Below are positions 1 through 13,049 of a DNA stretch of 64,000 bases, in pieces (the stretch's first letter is position 1; the number at the start of each line of letters is the position of its first letter). Origin of the DNA: Sapria himalayana (Eukaryota > Streptophyta > Magnoliopsida > Malpighiales > Rafflesiaceae); assembly GCA_029783825.1 (NCBI GenBank), contig JAREIK010000781.1, positions 620,001 to 684,000 on the forward strand, given 5' to 3'. The translations under genes and the position numbers were made by a program. Below the pieces are notes generated by a model. That model made no database searches. It was not told where the DNA came from and saw only the letters and a list, made by a program, of their open reading frames with translations.

Positions 1-3000
1 TAATGATCAATGATTATATACGACATGACATAATAATAAAACATATAATGAAACCCTAATAATTTTTTAATGTACAAATTACATTAGCATAGTAAAAAGT
101 AACATGTATGAATGACAAATTATCAAGTAGTTAATATTTCCAAAATCATTGACACAATACTGCTATAATTTTATAATATCATTGTTGAGTAATGTGATAT
201 TTATTTTGATGTGTGAGTTATATGATATTTATTTAAACGTGTATGATTTTTAAATTATTATATTTTATCAAAATTAAGATATTTTATAATATCATTGTTG
301 AGTAATGTGAAATTTATTTAAAAGTGTAGCATACAATATTTATTTAAAAGTGTGATGTTTTATTATTTGTTTGTTATAATGTAATGTTTGGGTTTAATTT
401 CTTTTTTGTTTTTTTACTTTTCTTTTATTGAGGCACTCAGGCACATGCCTAAAGTTGTAAAATAGATTATGTTTTAATTCATTTTCATTCTTGTGATTCA
501 CAACCTCTCTCTTCTTCCACGAATATCTCCAACCCTATGATTTGTTCAATTGAAAAACTACTTTCGGTATCAAGGTCACCATCATTCCAGAAAATTTGTC
601 TGAAATTTCTTTGTTATCTCACATAATTTTCTACTTATAAGTATGACCTCAAGAATCAATTTGTATCACCTCTAGCATAGGCAACAAACAACTAATTGGA
701 GATTCTCATCTAGAAATCCAAATCAAACCTAAAGTTAGAGGTGTTAAGTAGGTCGGGTAACCCAAGCATAGCAGGAGGCACTACTCAATTCTGTCATGCC
801 AAGCACAGCCCATGGCATGGATTTGTTTTAAAAATAAGCAATCATTTTTAATCACTATCTATTTATTTCCACCCATTCTAGGTGAAAAGCAATGGCCGAC
901 AGGATTGTACTTATCGTTGTTGAATCAAAAACAATAAAAAATATTTTTATTAAAATTTTAAACCGTCAAGTACTCTTTTGGAGAAATCCAATGATTATCA
1001 GATTTCTAGCATAAAAACTAGTTTAACATATAAAAATTATATTTTTTTTTAAGTTCTTATAAATGTCTTATTAATTATTTTTATCATGGATAGATATATA
1101 TATATATATTCACTGACATTAACCAAGTAGAAGAACCAGAGATGATTATGATCACAAAAAATTAGATAATATATTTATATATTATTATACTAGGTATGAT
1201 AGTGTTACATGGTCTCCAAGTATATTCAAATATGATGAATATATCATTTACTTAGCTAGGGACTAATAATAATATAATCCATCATATATGAGCAAATTAT
1301 CTGAATATTTATATATTAATTATTATTTTATCATGTCATATGCTAATATTAAAAATTTAAATATATTAAATCAAAAAAAAAATCATATAAAAACACAATC
1401 TTATATTATTTAAAATGACACATGATCTATTAATACCTACGATATTTAAAATAGCATCGAATAATTTTTTTTAATAAAAATATTATTTTAAATAAGAGAT
1501 TAAAAATATCAAATATCATAAAAATATTTTTATACTTAAAAAACTATGAAAATTCATTAATAAGTATTAATGATAAATTATAAAAAATATTGATAGATGA
1601 TAACTCACACAATGACGTTGAGAATATTAAGGCTACTGCTAACAATAGCTTTAGAATCAAACATGATGATCTGAAATATACTACAAGCACATACTAATCA
1701 TGAATATTATAAAACTTAATTGATTATTATTGATATTATTATTGTGTTTTTAAATTTTTTTTAATTTTTTGTTATTTATTATATAGCAAAATCAAATATC
1801 AAAATAAATGTATTTATCTGATTAAGTTGTAAAAGTTTTTCATTTTAATCTATAGTAAATTATAATTTTAATTTTAATATTTTAATTTGTAAAATTTAGA
1901 AAGTGTAATTAAAAATCTAAATATAAAAATGAAAGATGATGCATGGTGCTGCCATAGTAGTGCAGCACCAACAATTCCACTCAGCCAAAACTACTAGCCA
2001 ATTAGGCAGTGGCCTGTGGCCATTGGTGAGTGATGATTGATCACTAAAATGGCCAGTTCCCACTACCATTGGCTAGTTGGCTAGTGTTAATGTTGTGCAG
2101 CTGCAAGCCCAGCTCGGCATGACTCAGCATGTCGTGCCACTACAAGCCCAACTCACCATGTCATGCCACTGCAAGAGTAGAGATCTGAAATATTCTAAAT
2201 TAATTATTATATTTTTATAAAATATTTATTAAAATCTTATAGTTATATAAAATATAATCATGTGAATTAATATTTTTGAGTGAGTCTTATGGTTGTCGAG
2301 TGCAAACATATACTCAACATCGGATTGTATAGAGTCATGTTTAAATTTTTACAAGGTATACACAATTATTATTTTAATTATTTTTTTTCTATATTAATTA
2401 AAAAATCTCTCATCTTCAAAAACTCTCTAAAACTTAAAAAAATACATGTAAACATAACAAAAATAATAAAAATATTAATTTATATAATAAAAACCAAAAG
2501 AAAATCCTAAACTGAATTATGTCACAATCATAGGTCAATCTTCTCCATGAGACCAAAAACCTAAAAATAAAAAATTATTAGTAATATAAACTCATTTTAA
2601 GATTATTTAAAAAAAATTTAGGTAGATCAAAAAAAATCAACATAATATGTATATATATTATAAAAATATGTATACTTATTAAAATAATGATGAAATTGGA
2701 TATTTTATAATATATTTCATAAAATATATAAAAATATATAATAAATTAAACCCTAAGCAAACACAATTAAGTAAAAAAAATCTTTATATTTAAAACTACT
2801 CACATTAAATGATCCTATTTATTTATCACTATTAGTTTGGAAGTTTATAAGATCCTAGTTTAATTAAATATAAAAATATATTCAGTTCACCTTTTGTATG
2901 ATCCCTATAATAATCAATAAGAATAATATAATAAAAAATTATAAAATAAAAAATAAGTAATAATTAATAAACATAAAATACAAAATTAAGTCATCTCGAT

Positions 3001-4239
3001 AATATTTTACATTTTGATTAGTTACGATGAGAAAGTATTTGCATGTATCACTACTCACTTTGTTGATGCTAAATAAAAAATAAAAAATATTAGAATTTTA
3101 TAAAAATTAATTATTCTCATAATGATTCTACTATATTTGAGTGTATGTTCAAAGTCTTTAGAAAATATAAAATATAAAATTAAATATTTAATATAATATT
3201 TAATAATACCTAAAATAATAATATTATTATATTAAATATTATCATGATAATCATTAGAGTTGATCCCTTATCAATAATTTTTTTACATTGAGTATATATA
3301 TCACATAATAAACTTAATAGTAAAAACCATCTTAACAATATATTCATCTCAATGGAACAAATATACAATGAATTATAATATATTATGATAACAAATAGAC
3401 TACTAGACTTTTACAAGTGATGAGATTAACAAAAATATATGATTCATTTCAAATATATAAGTTCTATATTAAGTAAATAAAAATAGATTAACAAAAACAT
3501 ATCTCATAAAATATAAATTAAATAAACCTATTGGAAAGTCGTATTATGATTTCTTTGTGATTGAAAAATATCAAATAGATTAAAAAATTATAAAATAATT
3601 ATTAAAACAAACATACTGTATGAAAAAAAAATGTTTTACACCAAATAAATAATATATTCAAATCATGAAGATCAACAATAAGGATAATAAGATGGATGTG
3701 TGATGAAATTAGAAATGATAGAATTGCAAACAAAATTATTAGAAAATGTTAATAAAAAATCTTATAGATAATAAGATAAGAAAAAAATCATTTGAGACTA
3801 TTTGAGTGGATAAAAAAATATATAAAATTAACCTATGAAAAATTTGGTAAAAAATATAATCCAAGATTTAATAATTAAATTATTGAGAGTTGGCATACCT
3901 TTTAATATAGTTTATTGAAAAAAAATGATTTATACCACCGACCACAAATAATTAATATAATATTTGATTGATGATGACGAATTATTTGTTGCGAAAGCTT
4001 CCTTGAGAAAGTTGCATAAGCTCCCAACAACATTTTTAGGGATTTACCATCCCACCTCAAAATGGATCATCATCATTATATCATCAACGCATAATTCTGG
4101 CATTATGGACACCAACCTTAAAATACCCCATGAGAGCCTTCTCCCAAATACCAAAATTGATAAAAGATGGTGAATTCCTTTATGGACCGTTTAATGCAGA
4201 AGAGAATAAAGAACACAGAATTGTTTTCTACATGACAAA
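1..4239. other. AT-rich non-coding DNA
   Basis: Very AT-rich sequence with homopolymer runs, short TA repeats and no open reading frame that resembles a protein family. Two small GC-richer islands stand out, near 736-860 and 1930-2180. The stretch could be the first intron of the minus-strand gene whose first exon is at 4605-4746, because introns of several kilobases are normal in this window. It could equally be intergenic. Confidence 0.5.
736..860. repeat. degenerate hAT-like terminus
   Basis: Begins with TAGAGGTGTTAAG, close to the TAGAGGTGTCAAAC terminus of the hAT element at 12358-15874. It is followed by a GC-richer stretch with CAAGCACAGCCCATGGC-like words. No matching opposite end was found, so this is at best a truncated and mutated copy. 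Confidence 0.3.
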
Positions 4240-4545
4240 ATTGTTCAATGCCAATTAAACAGAAAGCATGACCCAACTCAAATGCCACTTAAACAGAGAG
4301 CATGACCCAAATCAAATGCCACTTAAACAGAGAGCATGACCCAGCTCAAATGCCACTTAAACAGAAAGCATGACCCAACTCAAATGCCACTTAAACAGAA
4401 AGCACGACCCAACTCAAATGCCAATTGAACAGAAAGCATGACCCAACTCAAATGCCAATTGAACAGAAAGCATAACCCAACACAAATGCCAATCGAACAG
4501 AAAGCATAACCCAACTCAAATGCCAATAAAAACAAAAATTCCACA
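4240..4545. repeat. 34-bp tandem repeat array
   Basis: About nine head-to-tail copies of a 34-bp unit whose core reads AACAGAAAGCATGACCCAAC followed by TCAAATGCCA. Successive AAACAG words start at 4257, 4291, 4325 and 4359, which fixes the period. Copies differ by a few substitutions. The array lies just downstream of the splice donor of the minus-strand exon at 4605-4746, so it is probably intronic. Confidence 0.85.
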
Positions 4546-4604
4546 TTCATCATGACGAGCAAGGAAAGAAATTTCGAATAACCTAGTCATGACGCAACCA
4601 TTAC

Positions 4605-4746
4605 CTTCATGTGGAGCATGATGCGCCGGGAGAGACGGCTGGTGATAATACTGAGGATTGAGATTAGAAGGTGGTGGAGGTTGCCGCATCATGGACATTA
4701 GTTGGGGCGACGGACCCCTGACAGCCGGCTGCTGCAAATTCTGCAT
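4605..4746 (-). CDS. probable first coding exon, unrecognised Pro/Gln-rich protein
   Basis: I do not recognise this gene. On the minus strand an ATG at 4746 opens a 47-codon exon that ends at a good splice donor (GAAG|GTAATG; intron starts at 4604, phase 1). The peptide is rich in Pro, Gln, His and Met, with the words PQLMSMMRQPPPPSN and QYYHQPSLPAHH. Such low-complexity N-termini are common in plant RNA-binding and transcription-related proteins. The exon and its upstream leader are much GC-richer than the surroundings, as for the other first exons here. No second exon could be recognised to the left, so the rest lies beyond a long intron or outside the window, or the gene is truncated. A chance ORF remains possible. 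Confidence 0.45.
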
Positions 4747-5090
4747 TCTATGTCACTGACTAAATTGAATTTACAAATGAAGTGGAAGTGCGGCCTATGA
4801 GAATAAAGACGCCGGGGGCCAGAATCAAAGGATTATGACGAGCAAGCCTCTGCGCTCTGCGATATCAAACGCGTGTCAACTGTCCCAGAAATGAAGTGGG
4901 GCACCCTGGAACCATTTGGGAAGCGAAAGGAAGACACCAGAATAGTATCTTCCCCGGCACACCTCGTCGGGACTCGGGAGTGTTTGGCAGCTTGTAGACA
5001 AAGAAAACTCGCAAAGGGAGTCGCACTCGCCGCCGTACTTGAGATAATAAAAATAGGAAGCTCTGTCTTTTGATGATATATACAACACAA
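4747..5090 (-). promoter_or_regulatory. putative promoter/5' leader of the minus-strand exon at 4605
   Basis: A 340-bp island of balanced base composition inside AT-rich DNA, lying directly upstream of the ATG at 4746. It is open in several frames on both strands, but no frame resembles a known protein. Position and composition fit a promoter plus 5' untranslated leader. Confidence 0.35.
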
Positions 5091-5254
5091 AATATTTAAA
5101 AATATATAAATTTTTTAAAAAAAATTATAAAAAATACAACATGCACAAAATAATTACATTTAGGTATATTAAATATAAGAAACTCAATTTTATCCCCACG
5201 TATAAATAAATCATAAGACTAGACTCACGTACTTTATATTGCAAAATAGACTCA

Positions 5255-5512
5255 ACAACCCAACTACATATATATATATACATACATATATATATATACA
5301 CACACACACACATTCTATGTATTAATATATATATTTAAACACAACTTATATAGATATATAAATATGGATATATATAAATACATAAATATATTTAAAATAT
5401 AAACATAGACATATATAAATACATAAATACATATACATATATAAATATAAACATTTATAAATATATAAACATATATATATATATATACACATACACATTT
5501 ATAAATATATAT
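5255..5512. repeat. TA/CA microsatellite tract
   Basis: Almost continuous (TA)n, (CA)n and TACATA words. It immediately precedes the CACTA terminus at 5513. ORFs across it encode only I/Y/C/V low-complexity peptide. Confidence 0.8.
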
Positions 5513-8444
5513 CACTACAAGAAAGAAGCAAATTAAAAAATGGCATAATTTATTTCTAATTATGTCGCTGTGTTGAATTAGCAACCCAAATAGAAATTAA
5601 AATATCTAATTTCTAAAATGTTCTTTATAAATTTTAGAAATAGAAATTACTCGAGCATTTCTAATATGTGCAACAAAAATTTATCATTTATAAATATAAC
5701 GATGAAATCATGATCTTAGTTTTTGGTTCTAATTTGATACGGAAATAGTGAGAGGATAAAAACGTAAATTCCATTTCTAAATCAGAATTGAAATTGAAAT
5801 GTCATATTTCATTTCTAATTTCTACAATGAAAACATATTTTATTTGTTGTTGTTTCTATATGTTGTATATAATATACAAATACATACATAACCCATATAC
5901 CCTACAGGCTACAATCTAGTTTATACTTGCATATTATTCATCTAATAATATTAACATAATATCCACTAAAAATTATAATAACAAATAACAAACATCAAAG
6001 TTCAACCATCATAATACACAAGTATCACATTCAGAATAGGATCACAAAAAAAAAAGTTTAGCACAACAAATTTCGTTGCAAAAATACCATAAAATAACAT
6101 AACAAACAATTACAACTCATTGTAGAGATTAGTATTCTCTTCTGGAGATCTGGATGGATCTTCTACAAAATGGTGAAAAAAAGATAAAGCATCTGCCAAA
6201 TTGCATAAAATTTTCTCCAATTGTGAAACTGTTTTTTTTTTTTGTAATTTCTCCTCTCTTTTCATTCTTTCTTCATCTCTTTTTTTCATCTATGTAATTT
6301 GTTTTTACATTTTTTTCATTCTTTTGTTTTATTGTATCTCCTCATTTTTTTTTCTTTGCATAGTATCTTGGGTTTTCTGCATGTTTTCTCATAACTGCCC
6401 ATCAAATAAATTATTATAATTGGAAGATAAAAATGAAGAGCTCCAAATATAATCATACACACCTTTTTTTTGGCTCCACTCCAACTATCTGAAAGTAAAT
6501 ATGCGCAATATTAATCTTTTGAGCCTGTGTATAATGATCTATCAATTGTTATGAGATGGAAACTATATTCTACACAGCTCCTTACAATTGTTACAATGCA
6601 ATATAATGCACTAGTATTATATTGAAATAAAATTATAATTAGCACATCAAACTATCAACATCCTGCTAAAAATTAATATAAAAATGAAATGAGTCATTAT
6701 ATTAAAGAGTCGATATATAATAACTGGTCATTAATGTTAAAAAAAGATACTTGACTTTGGAAGTGAATTATCGTGGTTGCCAGATTTTTGATTTTTTTTA
6801 CACAGCACACTAAAAGTATAAAATGAGAATCTCACATTAATATCATTTGACTGCTTATCTACAAATGATTCAGTCATTTTCTTATGAATTCACTTGAACA
6901 CCTTAAATAGTATTAATGGACATCCCAACTCAGCCTTTTGAAAATAAATAATATTTACTAATGATATATATGATGCATTATCATAAATTTAGTATCATTT
7001 GCATTCATAAAGTTAAAATCAAAATAAAATAAGAAAGTCAATTTTACCAAGTCTATCAAATACTAGTAAGGCATATTGGAACCTCCAATATGTTTGGAAG
7101 GTCCTGATCTTTTATATGCTTTCTCTGATCGATGATTTTGTGATGCCAACTCGAACAAGGTCTTAAACTCCTCGTTATTCTAGTATTTTCATAATTTTAT
7201 CCAAATATATAGGGGAGTACTATTTGTCTCTACATCTCTATCATAAAGTTTTCTTCATTTTCCAAATTTGTCATTGTATATGACACTAACCACGTGTTTT
7301 TATACGTCATTCGCAGATATCAACAAATATTATTCCATTTATATTTTATTTATGAAAAAGAAAAAAAATAACAATACATTGTGATGTATTTCTTTTTATA
7401 GTATTTCATAAAAAAAAATAATTTCACATACTGATAAATACAATAAAATTATATTTCAAAAATTTCCCATTAATATTCTTTCATATTTAGAAGTATTTTG
7501 CTTTATTTTATATCCTCTGCAACTAATTTATCATTTAAAATCTTTCTAATTCTACAATAATCATAAGAAATAAACATGTGGGCGACTCAACATTAGCATG
7601 TACACACACACACACACACACATAAACAAAATACACCTATATTTATGTTACTAAGTTAGTATTTTCTTCATTTATATTATTTATCCAAAATTTCGTAATA
7701 CAAATATAATTTCAATTATAAATGATAATGTTGGATAAGTAATAACATCATAATTTTTTATTAATTAAAATTACCATATTATAACCAAAATGATTTATTG
7801 ATATTTTAATCATAGTTGTTATTTATATTTTTTATAAAAAAAAGAGTAACAATTAATAATGCATGCATGTAGTAAATTTTTGAAAGGCACGAACCATTTA
7901 TTGTTAATTGTGGATCAAATAAAGATTTTATTATAGTTTTTCATGCAAATAATTGATTGTGAATATCCAGCCAATTTCAATGTTGTTGTAGTAATGCATA
8001 TACCTCATAAGATAGGTGGGACGAAGCTACCAATACCATCTAGTGTAGAATGAGACGAAGATGGAATATTAGTGATAGGCAATCCATGTGTCTCATGATA
8101 AGGTGATAGCAATGTATCCGTTATATTTGTATGAGAATAGGGAAATATATTTTGTAGTATTGTTAGCACTAAATAAATGTTTAATTCCTCCTCTACAAAC
8201 TATTTTTTGACTTCCTTTACTCCTCTTCGTGGATTGACATCCTCAACCACTTGAATAGGGAATATTGAGTTTCATAGACATCGCAAAATTCAAATATAAT
8301 AAAAACATGTGATTGTTATGTCATTCTAACTAAACATAATGAGAAACACATTGATATTTACAATTATGAATTTTTTTTATTCAATGCCCAGGTTGTAATA
8401 ATTAAAAAATAAGTAACATAACTTAGAATCAAAGTCAAAAAATA

Positions 8445-8900
8445 TCAACTCATCATCAAAAAAAATTCTAACAAATCATCTCTATTTACATATTCATTCT
8501 CATCTAACTGTGCAATTAAATCTTCATCATTATCTTCTTCAACGTGTGTATCATTAATGCCCAAATAATTTATACCTTCACCAAGTAATGTTTCAAACCC
8601 ATTATCTACCATAAGATTGATTGGATAAAGTTCCATATTATTTTCTTAAAAGGCTGGTATATACGATGGTGTCACAATTACATCATTTTCAAGAACTTCC
8701 ACAACTCATCTACATTTTATTTTATAAATAGTCTACCAGTTAGAAGTATTTCTTTTTGTGGTTAGATAAGTGGTATAACACACTTGTTCTGCATACATCA
8801 CAATAATTAATAGCTCGTAATTATGATAATATTTCTTATAATGTACATCCATAATATTATATTGATGATGAATTCTAGTAGCCAATTTTAGAATAGAATC
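8445..8900 (-). pseudogene. CACTA transposase C-terminal remnant (DUF4216-like)
   Basis: On the minus strand a decayed frame reads YAEQVCYTTYLTTKRNTSNW, then in-frame stops, then VVEVLENDV. This resembles the DUF4216 region (pattern like A.QA.QVFY....NW.VV) found C-terminal to plant CACTA tnp2 transposases. An acidic tail follows (8636-8445) with a short open frame beginning MELYPINLMVDNGF. It belongs to the same inactive element as the tnp2 pieces further right. Confidence 0.6.
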
Positions 8901-9957
8901 AAACTATTCAACTTAAACATAAGTATCCTTTTAATTGGTAAAAGTAAGATACTCCAAGTGTATAATTTTAATCAATCAACCATTAAAGTCAATTGAATGT
9001 AGTAGAGTTAGACATCTTCATGCATACAAAAATGTTCATTGCAGCTCTATTTGAACCATTTTTCAAAATATCAAATTTGTATCTATTAACATAAAATATG
9101 AAATAAATTTATAAACTTCATAATGGCCCATTTGCAAGGTTTTTCATTTGTCTATTACATATATTTTATGATGGAAAATGTACCTAAAAATGAAAAAAAA
9201 TGATAATTATATAACGTGGCACATTATTTTTTAGAAGGAAAAATAATAAGTTATATACTAAAAGATTTTTTTAAACCAACATGTGAATTCTTTGTCAATC
9301 TTAGCATCAATTACAATATCATCAATATGCATTTATCTGTGCCTTAATTTCTCATCATAAATTTTACAAAAATATCATTAAAGGTATGTTGATTATTAAA
9401 ATAGTTATATAACATACAATGAAAAAGAAATAATAATGTAAAATGATTATAAATCTTACTCAATATAAAGTATAACTTCCTCATAATTTAACAAAATATA
9501 TGAGTGCATAGCATGATACTTCTGGTCATCTAAAAAATATATTGATTTTACTCTACCATGTAATTGACTCGCCTAGGTAAAAATGGAAAATATACAATCT
9601 CATACCATAATCATTATTTGATAATATTTTGTAATATAACTTATACATTTGTGGCCAAAAGTAGTGCTCACAAAAAAGTTGAAGTTCTTCAACTATAAGG
9701 CATTCAGTATCAATCTTTTGACTTAGGCTTTATTTCAAACATTAATTTTTAATTTTCTAAGATATGTAAAAAATATCATAATTAGAATAAGATTTATTCA
9801 TCATAAACATTTAAATTTTTAGATGAACAAATAAAAATTATATAGTCTATCAAATGAATACATCCATTTGTATTGCATAGGGCTTGTTATCATGGAGTCA
9901 TAAGGCAAGTGGATCAGAAGATATTTCATGTAGTCGAAGAAGATATGATAAAAAATA

Positions 9958-12143
9958 CAATAGAATCTCTCTAAATTAATATGAACCGTAGCACAAAAAA
10001 TTATTAATTAACAGAGATTATTAATTTATAGAACCTTCACCTAAAAAAATAAGAAAATATATCAAAGATATTGCATGATTAATCCATGCAAGCCTCAATA
10101 AATTCAACGTCAATTTCCAAAGTTAAAAGTTATGCTTAAATTAATCAACTTAAATTTTGAAATACCAAAGGTCGTGACCATGTTTCCAAGAAAGTTTTCT
10201 AGGCGTGAAATATTAAAAGTTACTTACTTGAATTATAAAGGCTAATGCATCCAACAATTGAGTTATAGTTTGTCCTTTTTTTTTATTTTTTTCTTCTTCC
10301 AAAATGAAGCCTTCATCTTCTCTGAGTAATGATCAAAAGCTTTAAATTTGTCATCATAAAGTAGCAAATCCATCTATCAAACAATCAGCTAATACAAATT
10401 GGGCAATGTAAGAATTCAAGCTATCAAAAGTCCCAACACAAGGAACCATCAGCAACATCCTTGCTAAGAGTCAACAAATGAAAGCATGGACTCAATTGAA
10501 CTTACATCTAAGCGTCAAAGAGCTGTGAAGTATTCTGAACTTGATTATGTTTTAGCAAATTGTGTTTTACAATGCCAATCACATCGAGTAGCATTATCAG
10601 GTGATTTAATCAAGAAAAATGCTCGTCAATTTGCTAGACAACTTGAACTTGGAGAAAGAACACCAGAATTTTCAAATTGATTGCTTGAAAAGTTCAATAT
10701 TTACAATGGATTCAAAGATTAGAAATCATATGGAGAAAGTGGCTCTGCAGATTTATATGCAATTGACAGAAATATGCCAACAAAAAAAGAAAAACTTCAA
10801 AACTATTCAATTCAAGACATATACAATATCGATGAAACATGACTCTTTTATCGCATGGCTCCTGATCGAACAATTACACGATATCAAGTTGAAGGTTCTA
10901 AGAAGGATTAAACACGTCCTACTTTTGTCTTTGCTACAAATGCAGATTGGTCTCATAAAATGGAACCTCTCATCATTGGTCATGCACAAAGGCCACGTGC
11001 TTTTAATAGAAAAAGTGGAGAGCAATTGGGTTTCTATTATCGCACCAAAGCAAAAGCTTGAAAACAGGACTTATTTTCAGGGAATGGCTGCAAAAGATGG
11101 ATCAACAAATGCAAGATGCTAATAGAAAAGTCCTACTTTTGTTAGACAATGCTAATAGAAAAATGGCTCCTTCACATGCTAATAGAAAAAAGCCTGCCTC
11201 TTATAAATGCTAATAGAAAAGTCATACTTCACATGTGGTGAGGGATTTGCCTCTTACAAATGTTCAAGTTTTTCTTTTTTCAGCTAGTAGAACTTCTAAA
11301 ATTCATCCAATGAATGCTAGAATAATAGCAGCATTCAAGAGGTGATATAGGCATTTTCAACTCCAAGATGCAATTGATAAAGATGAACAACAAAAGGCAG
11401 ACATCTATAAGGTTGATCAATTGATAGCCATGAATGGGCTAAGGCAACATGGAATGACATTTCTAGTAACACAATAGCCAATTACTTTAAGCACACAGGT
11501 CTATTTGAAAGAGAAACTCAAAAAAAATGAAGTGGGTTCGGAAGAACAAGATATAGAAAATGAACTTAAAGATGCTATTAATCAACTGCCAATTAGTCAC
11601 CTAATGTCTGTTCACGAGTTTATAAATCCCGAGGAAGCACAACAAGTTGCCCATGAGGAAATTTCAGATGAAAATTTAATAATACTTTCATCATCTCAAT
11701 ATCAAGAAGAAGAGGAAGATGATGAAATTATGGATGAAAATCCTCCCATGTTAACAAAAGAAAAATTAAATGTTCTTCATTCTTGTATTTCATTTCTTAA
11801 TCTTTCAAATCCAAATCATTTTATAGCTCATAAGGTACTTAGAAACATACAATTTGAGATATGGACTATTAAAAAAAACAACTACTTTAGATAGGTATTT
11901 TTGTAAGGAATATTGATTTTACGAAGCAATATATTTTATCTATGATGTATAGTATTTTTAGATTTATATGGAATATTGATTCTATAAATTAATATTTTTA
12001 CATAGGGTATTTTCTATTTTGTATTAAATAATAGATAGTATAATTATTAAATTATAAACATTCCACGAAGTCGGTGGATTGATTTTTCATTAAATAATGG
12101 AGGTTATTAATTTATAGAGTATCAATTTAGAGAGGTTCTACTG
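9958..12143 (+). mobile_element. pogo/Tigger-like (Tc1/mariner) transposon
   Basis: A 2186-bp element flanked by TA on both sides (9956-9957 and 12144-12145), as expected for this superfamily. The 5' terminus reads CAATAGAATCTCTCTAAATT; the reverse complement of the 3' terminus reads CAGTAGAACCTCTCTAAATT. This matches the consensus terminus of plant pogo-type elements and the Emigrant/Lemi1 group (CAGTAAAACCTCTATAAATT). Subterminal words TTATTAATTTATAGA also recur at both ends. It encodes a decayed transposase and sits inside the tnp2 gene of the CACTA element. Confidence 0.85.
10486..11894 (+). pseudogene. pogo/Tigger-like DDE transposase, degenerate
   Basis: The N-terminal part (10486-10680) looks like a CENP-B-type helix-turn-helix (IKKNARQFARQL). 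It continues after frame changes into the DDE_1 catalytic domain: YNIDET at about 10830 (first Asp region), KMEPLIIGHAQRPRAF, LGFYYRTKAKA, then VLLLLDNA (second Asp). LTNVQVF and the tail at 11505-11894, ending in an acidic low-complexity segment, follow. Several stops and frameshifts are present. A stretch near 11110-11220 repeats the word AATGCTAATAGAAAA several times, a small tandem amplification that breaks the catalytic region. Inactive. Confidence 0.75.
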
Positions 12144-12349
12144 TATGCTCGGGTCTCCATATAATTATGGGTATCTCATTTTATAATTGCTCCATGTATT
12201 CATTTGTCATGACATTACATATGAGATTCTTAAATAATACTAATTTTAGTTAATGTTTTCCAAACATTTTCTGGGAGTAATTCCAAAAATGATATGAGTA
12301 TTAGCATCTACATAAAGACATGGTAGTCATGAATTTTTAGGGAACATGA

Positions 12350-12357
12350 GCTCTATC
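12350..12357. repeat. target-site duplication, left copy (hAT)
   Basis: GCTCTATC immediately left of the element; the identical 8-mer lies at 15875-15882. An exact 8-bp duplication is diagnostic of hAT insertion and suggests it is recent. Confidence 0.95.
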
Positions 12358-12595
12358 TAAAGGTGTCAAACCCGGCCCGGCACATTCTTAAACCATGCCC
12401 GGGCCAGTGCCGTGCCCGGGTTAAGTTCATCCCGTGCAGTGCCGTGCCTGGCACGGCACGCCGACACGGGTCCATCCCGTGCCGGTTCACGTAGGCACGC
12501 GTGGCACTGGCGGCGTGCCACGTGGGGCATGGGCCGCGTGGCCTGAGTCGTGACCCGTCCGGCCGTCCCCTGGACCCCCCCCCCCCCCCCCGGTA

Positions 12596-12641
12596 AAAAG
12601 ACCGCGGGTCGGGTCCAATCAGACACGACCCGCGGTCTTTT
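12596..12641. repeat. GC-rich hairpin in hAT 5' subterminal region
   Basis: Arms of 20 bp (AAAAGACCGCGGGTCGGGTC at 12596-12615 and its complement at 12622-12641, one mismatch) around the 6-bp spacer CAATCA. The same GGGTCGGGTC...GACCCGACCC core recurs at 25966-25996, 27707-27744 and 42579-42616 inside the short relatives. It is therefore a conserved part of the family. Confidence 0.9.
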
Positions 12642-13049
12642 CTGCCAAAACCCGAGTCCTGATCCGAGCAAATCCAACGGCAAAAAAAAAAAATTCAAAC
12701 TTGAGCGATTTTCAGCCCTTAGATTCACCTCCAACGGCTAGGAGGCAGAATCCAACGGTCCTCGTGATTCTACCCCCCTCCCTATAACATTTATGTTTTT
12801 CAAAAACATAAAACCTCTCAATACTTTCTCTCTCTTACATAAACCGTGCATCTCTCTCTCGGGCCTCGTGATTTTGATTTCGACTTGGATTTTCGTGAAA
12901 CTCAACTTGAGTTTTGAACATCAGAGCTTCCTGCGGTGCACCTTGCATGTGACTGACCTCATTGCTTTTACCGGTAATATATTTTACAGTTTTTTGTACT
13001 TTCTCTCTCTAAAGCTTCTCTCTCTAGAAAAACTTATGAAAAATAAAAA

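Noticed and set aside
4240..4545. CRISPR-like short repeats
   Set aside because: Head-to-tail 34-bp minisatellite with no unique spacers.
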